NCBI GenBank assembly: GCA_017885485.1
Contig: JAFNFZ010000126.1
Span: 1-12,385 of the forward strand
DNA from: Chloroflexota bacterium
Lineage (GTDB): Bacteria; Chloroflexota; Dehalococcoidia; UBA2247; RBG-13-53-26
Length of the DNA: 12,385 bases
Direction of reading: 5' to 3'
Position numbers and translations under genes: made by a program. The notes under the pieces are model-generated. The model ran no database searches. It saw only the letters and a program-made list of their open reading frames with translations, and was not told the origin of the DNA. Positions 1 to 7,019 of this stretch are shown here, one piece after another. Each line of letters starts with the position of its first letter. Position 1 is the first letter of the stretch.

Positions 1-264
1 ATGTTGCAGGAGGTGTCCGGAGTCCATGGACGCTGCTACGGCATCCCGGTATGGCAGCTCTATATGATGGCCGGAATAGCCTGGGCCTACAACTGGATCA
101 GGGACACTGTGCCGGGCTTCACCCTGGACGAAGCCCGCATCGTCAAGAGCAATTCCGTCATCAGCCACGAAAAGGCCAGCCGGGAGCTGGGGTTCCAGCC
201 GCGCACCATGAAGGAGACCGCCGCCGACTCCATTGCCTGGTTCCGGCAGAACGGGAAGCTGTGA
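1..264 (+). CDS. NAD-dependent epimerase/reductase, C-terminal part (cut by window edge)
   Basis: This is the last 87 residues of what looks like an extended short-chain dehydrogenase/reductase (NAD-dependent epimerase or dihydroflavonol-4-reductase type). The visible part lacks the N-terminal Rossmann GxxGxxG and the YxxxK catalytic motif, which would lie left of the window. The support is the C-terminal signature: a conserved SHEKASRELGFQPR segment (substrate-domain helix and turn, residues about 54-68) followed by a helix ending in AWFRQNGKL. This is the usual last helix of these enzymes, which act on nucleotide sugars or related carbonyl substrates. The ATG at position 1 is probably an internal methionine, since a complete family member is around 330 residues. 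Substrate cannot be inferred. It ends in TGA and is followed by a gap of about 260 bp before the next promoter. Confidence 0.75.
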   Translation: MLQEVSGVHGRCYGIPVWQLYMMAGIAWAYNWIRDTVPGFTLDEARIVKSNSVISHEKASRELGFQPRTMKETAADSIAWFRQNGKL

Positions 265-522
265 TCTCTCCCACCCCCTCAGCCCCAGATGGTCACAGGG
301 GGCGTCTGTGGAGTTCTGGGATACTGCCAATTCTCAGCCTCTATGGCTGGATTTGCCTAGATTCTGATTTCAAACGGTATGGATGCGGGTGTGGGTCTAT
401 TGCGGGTCCTCAATCCTGATCTGGTCATACCGATCTGTATCCAAGCTCAGGTTGACAGCGTGTACCAGATAATGCTGTGCCTTCCCGAACCACAGACGAT
501 GAGAACACGTTCTTACCTAAGT

Positions 523-551
523 TTGACGGTGCCAAACCCCTTTGCTACCAT
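523..551 (+). promoter_or_regulatory. Putative sigma70-type promoter of the zinc-ribbon gene
   Basis: A TTGACG -35 box (523-528, 5/6 to consensus) is followed after exactly 17 bp by TACCAT (546-551, 4/6 to TATAAT). Transcription would start near 558, about 23 nt upstream of the TTG start codon at 581. Spacing and location are right; the -10 box is weak. Confidence 0.45.
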
Positions 552-555
552 GATG

Positions 556-573
556 CCGAATTCGGTTCGGGAG
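556..573 (+). promoter_or_regulatory. Ribosome binding site overlapped by a short hairpin
   Basis: CCGAA (556-560) can pair with TTCGG (566-570) over a 5-nt loop. The ribosome binding site GGGAG (569-573) overlaps the right arm and lies 7 nt before the TTG codon at 581, which decides that start. If transcription begins near 558 the left arm would be partly missing from the mRNA, so the hairpin may matter only for a longer transcript. Confidence 0.4.
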
Positions 574-580
574 CACAGTC

Positions 581-880
581 TTGGGATCAACCGCGATTAT
601 TATCACCGCCGTGATTATTGCCGCCCTAGTTGTTCCCTTGATTTTCGTGCTGGCAAGGAATTCAGCGGGCATCTTGCAGCTTTCCCACCTCAAATGCATG
701 GAATGCGGGACAGAGTTCGATTATGCGTGGATTCCCCTTGTATCGTTCACTTCGCTGCGCTTCGGCCCGTGGCGCTTCTTCAGGTGTCCCGTTTGCAGGA
801 GATTCTCAGTATTCAACATCTGGGATACAAGAGTTGATCCCGAAACACATCATTGTCCCGTCAAGATCGGACCCAGCTAG
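581..880 (+). CDS. Small membrane-anchored zinc-ribbon protein
   Basis: A 99-residue protein of unknown function. Residues about 5-25 form one strongly hydrophobic segment (AIIITAVIIAALVVPLIFVL), an N-terminal membrane anchor. The soluble part has two Cys pairs, C39-x2-C42 (CMEC) and C69-x2-C72 (CPVC), arranged like a zinc ribbon with about 26 residues between the knuckles. Zinc binding is inferred from this spacing. The start is TTG at 581: the frame is closed by a TGA at 551, no ATG or GTG lies between, and GGGAG sits 7 nt upstream. A promoter-like pair lies just ahead. The gene ends tail-to-tail with the methyltransferase on the other strand, the two stop codons sharing CTAG. No partner is evident; such proteins are usually annotated as hypothetical. 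Confidence 0.72.
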   Translation: MGSTAIIITAVIIAALVVPLIFVLARNSAGILQLSHLKCMECGTEFDYAWIPLVSFTSLRFGPWRFFRCPVCRRFSVFNIWDTRVDPETHHCPVKIGPS

Positions 881-1737
881 GCCAGCAGGAATCTCAGGTG
901 AGCCACCTTCACGACCCCAAGCAGATCACAGACATCCATCAAGACCCGAGTCCTTATCCTCCATTTGGGATTGCGTTCTGTCCTGGCGTAAAGCGGGAAC
1001 CATTCGACCAGTCTGATTCTGTCTGACCACTTCGGAATCTGCTTGGTTGGGTTGCCTAAGCCGAAGGAGAATTCTACACCAGTGACACCACGCTTTCTGA
1101 AGCGTCTGTTCATCACTCTGTTGCCGAGCCCCGAAGGGGCATCAAACACCAATTGGCCACCGGGGAACCGTTCGGACATCGCCCTACACAGATCAGAGAC
1201 CTTGTCCTCTCGGAAGTAGTTGAAGAGGCCCCCTGAGAAGAAGAGGACACCCCTATCCGGGGCGAACCTCACATCGTTGAACCAACTGTGGTCAAGGACT
1301 GATTTGGATATGCAACTGCTGCGGGGAGAATCAGGAATCAGTTTCCTACGGTATTCGATTGCCTCTGGCAGATCCAGATCATGCCAATGGATTCTGCCGT
1401 TGTCGACACGGGAGAAGGTAGTATCTAGTCCGCACCCGATGTTGACCACGGTGGCCTCCGGATACTCTTTCAGATATTCGCCTATTGCATGATCAAAGGT
1501 TCGAGCCCTGATCACTAGGCTGAGTCCTAGGAATTCGTCAATGAATTCTCGCATCAAGTCAAATCGAGCCTTTGCTTCGGGCTCTGGATGCATTGCCAGC
1601 AACGCTTCGAAGATTCGAAGGCCGTCGTGATCCGTTAGCAGATCGGGATACCGTTGACTGAAAGTCGCCCGCGCCCATAACGGACCAACCATTGTTGACA
1701 GGATCGTTATTCGCGTCGCTTCGCTTCCCTGGCTCAT
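877..1737 (-). CDS. Class I SAM-dependent methyltransferase, LCM/TcmP-like family
   Basis: A 286-residue cytosolic protein resembling the leucine carboxyl methyltransferase (LCM/PPM1) and TcmP-like O-methyltransferase family. Motif I is VVNIGCGLDTTF at residues 97-108, with the SAM-binding GCGLD loop. The acidic strand-2 motif follows as WHDLDLPEAIEYRR (residues 118-131), typical of this family. Further on, GVLFFSGGLFNYF matches the motif IV region, where many relatives have an acidic 'AEGLLMYL'-type segment. The length matches family members. It probably methylates a carboxylate or hydroxyl group of a small molecule, but the substrate cannot be read from sequence. The ATG is preceded by GGGGAG 9 nt upstream. 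The gene stands alone on this strand and overlaps the zinc-ribbon gene by 4 bp at the 3' ends. Confidence 0.88.
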   Translation of the reverse strand: MSQGSEATRITILSTMVGPLWARATFSQRYPDLLTDHDGLRIFEALLAMHPEPEAKARFDLMREFIDEFLGLSLVIRARTFDHAIGEYLKEYPEATVVNIGCGLDTTFSRVDNGRIHWHDLDLPEAIEYRRKLIPDSPRSSCISKSVLDHSWFNDVRFAPDRGVLFFSGGLFNYFREDKVSDLCRAMSERFPGGQLVFDAPSGLGNRVMNRRFRKRGVTGVEFSFGLGNPTKQIPKWSDRIRLVEWFPLYARTERNPKWRIRTRVLMDVCDLLGVVKVAHLRFLLA

Positions 1738-1752
1738 GACGGGCTCTCCCCT

Positions 1753-1793
1753 CGTGACCTGCCGCCAATAGTTGTACCACTACTCAAGTCACG
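1753..1793 (-). promoter_or_regulatory. Inverted repeat just upstream of the methyltransferase ribosome binding site
   Basis: A perfect 6-bp inverted repeat, CGTGAC (1753-1758) and GTCACG (1788-1793), encloses a smaller one (TAGT and ACTA). On the minus strand the inner end of the outer repeat runs directly into AGGGGAG, the ribosome binding site of the methyltransferase. It could be an operator or a leader hairpin. The 29-nt loop makes the hairpin reading less certain. Confidence 0.3.
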
Positions 1794-1797
1794 GTTG

Positions 1798-1857
1798 CCA
1801 GGCAGAAGGCCAGTTCGAAGCGCGGCGTTCTGTCTATCGTCCAGTATAGCCCACCAT
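1798..1857 (+). repeat. 60-bp dispersed intergenic repeat, copy 1
   Basis: First of three same-orientation copies (others at 6285 and 10272). The core of 47 bp (1811-1857) starts CAGTTCGAAGC and ends with CAGTATAGCCCACCAT. It is 42/47 identical to copy 3 and 39/47 to copy 2 by direct counting, without gaps. The 13 bp ahead of the core are more loosely conserved. It lies between the divergent methyltransferase and large exported-protein genes. Confidence 0.85.
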
Positions 1858-2282
1858 TCTACTTGCAGAAACCATTAGGCGGTGCCAAATTGCTTGCTCC
1901 GGTATGGCCCAAAACTGATTGCAGGAGGCCGCAGGTACCCCATCCAAGCCAGACCAACTGACCACCTGTCCTGAATACAGAAGGTCGCCGATTCAGGCCC
2001 ATGATATTACGCCAACTCCTCAAGCCTCACCTCTGGCAACTGTGACCTTAGAGTCAGTGCAGGCATTGCGGGCGGGTAGATCAGGCAGCGGCCAGTGCCA
2101 GAAGGCGGGGTAGCGCAGTAGTATAATATGGGCAAATTACCTGAGACGATACTATCTCAGGCACGTGAAGCCTCAATGCCAGCGCGGCAGGTCTTTCTGC
2201 AGCTTTGAGCTGCAACTGTCTCCTCGACACAGCTGGGCCGGTTCATTCGGCTTGACATAGCCAAGTCAAACAAGGAGGCGAG
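1858..2282 (+). promoter_or_regulatory. Intergenic region and structured leader of the large exported-protein gene
   Basis: No gene is seen here. A TATAAT hexamer at 2122-2127 is a candidate -10 box, although no good -35 lies 16-18 bp upstream. Downstream come three inverted repeats. CCTGAGA/TCTCAGG (2140-2146 and 2155-2161) has an 8-nt loop. TGCAGCT/AGCTGCA (2198-2204 and 2208-2214) has a 3-nt loop. TTGAC/GTCAA (2252-2256 and 2265-2269) has an 8-nt loop. The last is followed two bases later by AAGGAGG (2272-2278), the ribosome binding site, 4 nt before the ATG at 2283. None has a T-tract, so they look like leader structure or operator sites rather than terminators. Confidence 0.45.
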
Positions 2283-5200
2283 ATGCTGATAAGGATACCG
2301 CTCCGCACTGCACTTACGAAGACCGTCGCTGTTCTCGTCTTGCTTGCCATCTTGATCAGCACTGCACCGCACCTTCAGCTGGTTCGGGCTGCCGAGAGAA
2401 CCATCAGCCTCGTTAGCCCTAACGGAGGGGAATTGCTGTTGGGGGGCGGCGATCAGTACGTCGAGTGGATCGCGTCTGAGCCCGGTGGTTACGTCAGTGT
2501 GCTCTACTCTTTGGACAGTGGCGCCAGCTATTCATTGGTGGAATGCGTTTCCAATCCTTTGGCCGTCGGCGAAGGCAATGCTTCTTACCGATGGCAGGTG
2601 CCGAGTGTGAGTTCTACCCTATGCAGAGTGAGAGTCGTCTGGATAAGCAGCTGTACCGGTATGGCGACCGTCTATGCAGCCGACTCGAGTGATGCCGACT
2701 TCAGCATAACGCCGGTCCAGGTGTTTTTCTCCAAGGACTGGGACATCACCACGCTTTTTGGCTACGATTTCGGCGAGATCAACCTCACGCTGACAACCGA
2801 TGTCGTGGAGCTTCAGCCCTCAGCTTCAGCCGATGGCGAACTCGTGGCGTTCAGCCGAAAAGGAGTGCGACTCCCGGGCGGAGGGGTGACGGGCACGTAT
2901 GAGATCTGGCTCATGGATTCCCAAGGCGCGACACAGACACAGGTGACCCAGAACGGAGTGGATGATGTCGATCCCGCGCTCTATTCGGGTAGCACCGCCT
3001 TCGATTGGAAGGTGGTTTTCTCACGGTTCGATGCTGATGGGAGATACTGCCACCTTTATGTGGCCGAGATGAAGAGAGAGTGGAATCCGGTGCTGGGCAC
3101 ATTCCGTTTCTTCATCCAAGAAACACAACTGACCTCGGGCAACCATCAGGATCGCGAGCCCTGCTTCTCACCCGACGGCACCCAAGTGGTATTCTCCTCC
3201 AACCGCAGCGGCAATTTCCAGCTGTACACGCTCAGCATTGGCGACCCGGAGGACGTGGTGCGTTCTTTGCCTGGTGTGCCACCGTACACCGAAAGGAACC
3301 AGAGAACGCCCGATTGGTCTCCTGACGGACAGTGGTTCGCCTGTTCTATGAGCTGGGGAAGTGAGTCTGAGATCTTCGTAGCGGACTCGTCAGGGCCGGT
3401 CAATACCAGGCGTGTCTTCCAGGTCACTGACACGGCGGGTTCACCTCGCGCGGTCTCTCCCAGCTGGGGCCCCAACTCTGTTGAAGTGGCCTACATCAAA
3501 AAGATCGCCGGTGCGGATTCATATCGCGAGGAACTCTGGTCCCTCCGCTTGGATATCCAGGGCACTATCAGTGCGTTTGGCGACAGAAAGCTGAACGACC
3601 TGGGTGTGGTGGGCGGGATGGAGCCCTACGAAGGGTCAAAAGGAGATCCCTGCTGGAGACGGCTGGCAGGTCTGCGCATCCCGGACGTCGAGTTGGAGGG
3701 CAGAGTCAGCTATGACTTCAGCACTCCACTGGACGTCTTTGGCGGTACAGCTCCATACACCTGGACGCTGCTAGACATTCTGCCTTCTGGTCTAGCTCTA
3801 TCCTCAGACGGATTGGTCTCTGGTACGCCGACCCAGGCAGTCAAGGAACATGAGTTCCAAGTCAAAGCGGAGGATGGCTCTGGACTCTCGGGACAGAAGC
3901 GCTTGACAGTCACCATCAGGCCCAGGAACGACCTCGCGTTGCTGACGATAGGGCGTTTTCTTCCGCCAGCGTTGGAAGGAGTAGCCTACACTGCCAACGT
4001 CGTGTTCATAGGAGGGTTGTCTCCATACGAGGTAGTCATTGAATCAGCCACCACCGGACAGAGTCTGCCCAATAACATGAACACAGCCTACAACATACTC
4101 GGGAATCAGATCATAGTTGCGATTTCATCTGACGAGAGCGGCTTCGCCAGCGGGCGGTATAGGCTGAAGGTGGAGGTGACCGATTCCTTCGGCGATACTG
4201 TGGCCGGCTTCTTTGACCTCAACGTACTCAGCATAGACTGGCTTATGGCCGACCCTCTTGGAGACAAGCTCACGGTTGTTGTCCGGGGCTTCCCAGAAGA
4301 CGTTGGGACAGAAGAGTTCGTGGAGGCAGTCTCAATTGAAGCTGAAAGCATCGAAGCACTCCTCCCGATCAGCGGAGTCTCTCGGATCGCGGCCTGGACC
4401 AATATCACGGTTGACTATCCGGATGACTTCTCCGCCTGGAGCAGCCTCTTCGAACCCGGAGTCAGCACCATTGAGGGAAGACTGAAGCTTAGAGTTGATC
4501 TGGATGGTCAGAAGAACACAGTGAGCATCGACTTCCCGCTCCACCGCTACATGTTTCGCAGGGACAGAGGGTTCAGGTTCGGGAACTTCTCTTCTGAGCG
4601 GATTCAATTTGAGAGCTTCGCCCACTTCTTCGGCTTTGAAGAGACAGTATTCTGGCTTTTTGGAGAGCCTATCCCTCGCCTGATCCCCTGGGCCATCTGG
4701 AACGCCGCGCCCATCGGTCGTGGTGGCAACTGTACCGGGATGTCCGTTTCGGCCGGTAATATCGCCGACGATCTCATCAGGACACACCTGGAGCAAGACC
4801 CCAACCTGCCGCATGCGGCTGACAGATTCGACAGCCTCCTCATACCCAACGAAATCCTCGACGACTACATTCGTGAACGTCAGTATTGGGTCATGTCGAT
4901 GGAGTTCATCAGGGATCTGGCTTTCTTCATCGGCGATCATCCGGGGAGGTATTCCAACGCAGTGCTGAGCAAGGTCAGGGAGTGGGAACCGGGAGAACCT
5001 CCCTACCTCATCGCCATGTTCCAGGAGGGAAAGGCTCATACTGTGACGGCCTATGCTGTGGAGGACCTGCCGGATGGTCGATTGGCCATCCGGGTGTACG
5101 ATTCCAACAAGCCCTTCGAGTACAGGGAGACATCCGACGATTCCAGCGCTATATACGTTGAACCGCGTTTGGACAATTCATGGTCCTACAAGATTGGTGA

Positions 5201-6164
5201 GAGGACCACCGACAGCGGCACTATCGAGGACGTATGGTGGCATGACGACTTCATTGTAGCCATTCGTTCGGACGTCCTCCGCGGCGACCCCAATCTTCCT
5301 GGGTTATTGAATGTTCCGGAATTGGCCGCGATTGGATTCACTCTCGGCATGCTGTACAGCATCGGCAGTGCGGATCTAGTCCAGGCCACTGACGGCGAGG
5401 GCCACCAGATGCTGACTGATGAAGGCAGTGTCAGCATCAACGCAGAAAACGGACTGCCCTATTGGATACCCATCCCCATACCGGCCGGCGAATCCGATTC
5501 CTCTGCCAGAGTCTACTATATCCCTATGGAGAGGTCTTACGCATTGAGGCTGTCCGGCATCGCGTCTGGTGACTATGACCTATCATATATGCCCTTGGAT
5601 GGCATGTTGATCAGCCTCAAGGTCGATACTTCGGAAGGCTCGGTGGACAGCGTGAGTATTGACCCAGCCGCGCTCTCCACCGGAATGGCCGCGAGCGGCT
5701 CCAAGCAGTTCAGCTACAGGATGGCGTGGGGGTCAGAGCAGGAGGACAAAGCGTTCACAGCAAGTGACATGGGGGCCGATCAGACCGGCGCCATCAGAAT
5801 AACCGCCATGGCCGACGGTAACGGGGTCAAGGTCTACAACGGTGGCAACGCGACATCGTACACGCTCCTGGTGGAGTACCTGCGTCAGGACCAGAAGGCG
5901 CAAAGCCTGAAGAGCAGTCGGATCAGGATAGGCAGCGGCGAGACACAGATTCTGACGTGCACCGCATGGGAAGATCTCAGGGGGAACGGCATCCAGATGC
6001 AGAGGGACGAGGATAGCGACGGGACTTGGGAGGAGACAGTAACCATCCACCATCAGAGCGGCGGGGAAGGCCTTTGGGTCTGGATCCTGGCGGCCCTGGG
6101 CGTAGCCGGTGTTATGGCAGGGGGATTCGTGTTCTGGAGAAAGCGGAAGGCTAAGCCAGCCTAG
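2283..6164 (+). CDS. Large exported, C-terminally anchored protein: PNGGE domain, PD40 propeller, Ig-like domains and papain-like domain
   Basis: A 1293-residue protein. A signal peptide occupies residues 1 to about 36 (basic start, hydrophobic core, cleavage near VRAA). Residues about 38-145 start with the common SPNGGE extracellular beta-domain. Residues about 180-405 carry PD40/TolB-type propeller blades, e.g. FSPDGTQVVFSSNRSGNFQLY and WSPDGQWFACS. Residues about 462-545 are a putative-Ig (He_PIG) domain with GGTAPYTWTL and GLVSGTPTQ, followed by a second, weaker copy to about 650. Residues about 790-1000 look like a papain-like domain: C817 in GGNCTGMS, H919 in KAHTVTAYAV, and D940/N942 in VYDSNKP. 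The C-terminus has a DEDSDG acidic loop, then one membrane helix (about 1263-1285) and a WRKRK stop-transfer tail. The bulk should therefore face outside. The ATG has AAGGAGG 4 nt upstream. Catalytic activity is inferred, not shown; substrate unknown. Confidence 0.85.
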   Translation: MLIRIPLRTALTKTVAVLVLLAILISTAPHLQLVRAAERTISLVSPNGGELLLGGGDQYVEWIASEPGGYVSVLYSLDSGASYSLVECVSNPLAVGEGNASYRWQVPSVSSTLCRVRVVWISSCTGMATVYAADSSDADFSITPVQVFFSKDWDITTLFGYDFGEINLTLTTDVVELQPSASADGELVAFSRKGVRLPGGGVTGTYEIWLMDSQGATQTQVTQNGVDDVDPALYSGSTAFDWKVVFSRFDADGRYCHLYVAEMKREWNPVLGTFRFFIQETQLTSGNHQDREPCFSPDGTQVVFSSNRSGNFQLYTLSIGDPEDVVRSLPGVPPYTERNQRTPDWSPDGQWFACSMSWGSESEIFVADSSGPVNTRRVFQVTDTAGSPRAVSPSWGPNSVEVAYIKKIAGADSYREELWSLRLDIQGTISAFGDRKLNDLGVVGGMEPYEGSKGDPCWRRLAGLRIPDVELEGRVSYDFSTPLDVFGGTAPYTWTLLDILPSGLALSSDGLVSGTPTQAVKEHEFQVKAEDGSGLSGQKRLTVTIRPRNDLALLTIGRFLPPALEGVAYTANVVFIGGLSPYEVVIESATTGQSLPNNMNTAYNILGNQIIVAISSDESGFASGRYRLKVEVTDSFGDTVAGFFDLNVLSIDWLMADPLGDKLTVVVRGFPEDVGTEEFVEAVSIEAESIEALLPISGVSRIAAWTNITVDYPDDFSAWSSLFEPGVSTIEGRLKLRVDLDGQKNTVSIDFPLHRYMFRRDRGFRFGNFSSERIQFESFAHFFGFEETVFWLFGEPIPRLIPWAIWNAAPIGRGGNCTGMSVSAGNIADDLIRTHLEQDPNLPHAADRFDSLLIPNEILDDYIRERQYWVMSMEFIRDLAFFIGDHPGRYSNAVLSKVREWEPGEPPYLIAMFQEGKAHTVTAYAVEDLPDGRLAIRVYDSNKPFEYRETSDDSSAIYVEPRLDNSWSYKIGERTTDSGTIEDVWWHDDFIVAIRSDVLRGDPNLPGLLNVPELAAIGFTLGMLYSIGSADLVQATDGEGHQMLTDEGSVSINAENGLPYWIPIPIPAGESDSSARVYYIPMERSYALRLSGIASGDYDLSYMPLDGMLISLKVDTSEGSVDSVSIDPAALSTGMAASGSKQFSYRMAWGSEQEDKAFTASDMGADQTGAIRITAMADGNGVKVYNGGNATSYTLLVEYLRQDQKAQSLKSSRIRIGSGETQILTCTAWEDLRGNGIQMQRDEDSDGTWEETVTIHHQSGGEGLWVWILAALGVAGVMAGGFVFWRKRKAKPA

Positions 6165-6284
6165 GCCTATCTTTGCCCACGGGGCCAGGGTTAGCAGATA
6201 TGTGGATTCCGGGCGCGAAGGCTGCCGTGAGGGCTGCTGACGCTGGAAACGGACTGGGGGCATGCCGGAGCTCTCTCCCGTTTC

Positions 6285-6344
6285 ACAGGCTGAATGCCAG
6301 CTCGAAGCGTGCAGTTCTTGATATCGTACAGTATAGCCCACCAT
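6285..6344 (+). repeat. 60-bp dispersed intergenic repeat, copy 2
   Basis: Second copy of the repeat, 120 bp after the stop of the exported-protein gene and in the same orientation as the others. The core is 6298-6344, 41/47 identical to copy 3. The terminal CAGTATAGCCCACCAT block is unchanged. GATATC is shared with copy 3 only. Confidence 0.85.
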
Positions 6345-6391
6345 ATTCATGTCTGCTTGCTGCTCATCGTCTACTGACCTGCTTCCAGAAA

Positions 6392-6431
6392 TGTAGCGAG
6401 GGTCTGGCAGCAGTGTAGCGAGAGCTGGCAG
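6392..6431 (+). repeat. Imperfect 19-bp tandem repeat
   Basis: Two adjacent units, 6392-6410 and 6414-6431, both begin TGTAGCGAG and end CTGGCAG, differing by one substitution and one missing base. They lie about 80 bp upstream of the TIR promoter candidate. They could be a two-site binding element for a regulator or a chance duplication. Confidence 0.5.
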
Positions 6432-6511
6432 ATCACTGGCTGCGAGTTCGCAGTTCTTGGCCAAGCGCAGCCTACCCAGGAAGAGAGTCCTCGCTCCACG
6501 TGACCCAGTTC

Positions 6512-6543
6512 TTGACAACGTTTGTGCCAGACTATGTTATTAT
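6512..6543 (+). promoter_or_regulatory. Putative promoter of the TIR/cyclase gene
   Basis: A perfect TTGACA -35 box (6512-6517) is followed by TGTTAT at 6535-6540 after 17 bp (4/6 to consensus), with TATTAT at 6538-6543 as an alternative at 20 bp. Transcription would start about 50 nt before the GTG start at 6600. It is the best promoter candidate in the window. Confidence 0.55.
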
Positions 6544-6588
6544 CATGCCGATAGATATCTGACTAACATGGTGCATGGTTGTGCGCTC

Positions 6589-6598
6589 AAGGGGGTGA
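6589..6598 (+). promoter_or_regulatory. Ribosome binding site fixing the GTG start of the TIR gene
   Basis: AAGGGGGTGA matches 9 of 10 bases of the full anti-16S complement AAGGAGGTGA. It selects the GTG at 6600 over the in-frame TTG at 6579. The G-run ends 4 nt before the start, the same spacing as at the large exported-protein gene. Confidence 0.65.
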
Positions 6599-6599
6599 A

Positions 6600-7019
6600 G
6601 TGGGCACCATCTTCATCAGTCACTCCGAGAAGGACCTCGCTACTGTCAACGAGATAATCCGGGGGTTAGAGCAGGCCGGGTACCGCACTTGGCACTTTGA
6701 GCGGGACATTCTGCCCGGTACTAGCTACCTCATTCAGATCACCGAAGCTGTAGCCCAGTGTGATGCCGTTGTCCTAGTCATATCCTCCAACTCCATTTCC
6801 TCGGACCAGACCACCAAAGAAGTCGTCGGTGCTTTCGAGAGTCGCAAGCCGTTCTTCCCCATTCTCCTGGATATGACGCCGCCGCAACTCAAGGAGAGTC
6901 AACCGGAATGGGCGTCACGCCTTGGGCGGTACTGCCATGATCTGCGTGGGTTTCAGAGGGATCGGCGACTGTGTAGCTCAGGTCATCGAGGGACTGAAAG
7001 CTCGCGGTCTGTACCCTGA
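6600..7019 (+). CDS. TIR domain protein; probable N-terminal part of a frameshifted TIR-cyclase-STAND-TPR protein
   Basis: From the GTG at 6600 the product is 139 residues, starting MGTIFISHSEKDLATVN, a classic TIR_2 opening (first strand plus SHSEKD box 1). Residues 26-36 (AGYRTWHFERD) match the second strand and BB-loop region. VVLVISSNSISSDQTTKEV (residues 57-75) contains E74, where NAD-hydrolysing TIR domains have their catalytic glutamate. Strand D is FFPILLDM. TIR character ends near residue 108 (EWASRLG): after base 6924 this frame gives an Arg/Ser/Cys-rich tail to the stop at 7019. The other frame continues with a fitting last TIR strand and helix. So the gene most likely reads on into the cyclase gene after a +1 change. 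NADase or scaffold function is inferred from the family. Confidence 0.8.
   Translation: MGTIFISHSEKDLATVNEIIRGLEQAGYRTWHFERDILPGTSYLIQITEAVAQCDAVVLVISSNSISSDQTTKEVVGAFESRKPFFPILLDMTPPQLKESQPEWASRLGRYCHDLRGFQRDRRLCSSGHRGTESSRSVP

Larger units (their letters stand above)
265..580. other. Intergenic region, no gene seen
   Basis: This stretch of 316 bp separates the epimerase fragment from the small zinc-ribbon gene. The open frames here have no recognisable protein features or ribosome binding site. A weak inverted repeat (CCCCCT at 274-279 with AGGGGG at 297-302, 17-nt loop, no T-tract) could be a poor terminator for the epimerase, but I do not call it. The right end carries a promoter-like pair (523-551) and a hairpin overlapping the ribosome binding site (556-573), listed separately. 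Confidence 0.6.
6165..6599. other. Intergenic region between the exported protein and the TIR gene
   Basis: This stretch of 435 bp has no convincing gene. It contains repeat copy 2, an imperfect short tandem repeat, a good promoter candidate and the ribosome binding site for the TIR gene, each listed separately. A long minus-strand open frame runs through it from inside the exported-protein gene, but has no ribosome binding site or recognisable domains. No clear terminator follows the exported-protein gene. Confidence 0.6.

Noticed and set aside
1919..2113. 64-codon plus-strand open frame upstream of the large gene
   Set aside because: It has a TTG start, low-complexity composition, no homology signal, and lies in a region with promoter and leader features.
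4332..5039. 235-codon minus-strand open frame inside the exported-protein gene
   Set aside because: It lies wholly antisense to the papain-like region, whose plus-strand translation has clear motifs; the antisense product has none.
5733..6518. 261-codon minus-strand open frame crossing the end of the exported-protein gene and repeat copy 2
   Set aside because: It lies antisense to a well-supported gene for half its length, has no ribosome binding site or recognisable domain, and owes its length to GC-rich antisense codon bias.
6915..6935. Programmed +1 frameshift like the prfB site
   Set aside because: CTT is followed by GGG rather than a stop codon and no matching upstream Shine-Dalgarno stimulator is placed as in prfB; a one-base error or mutation is simpler.
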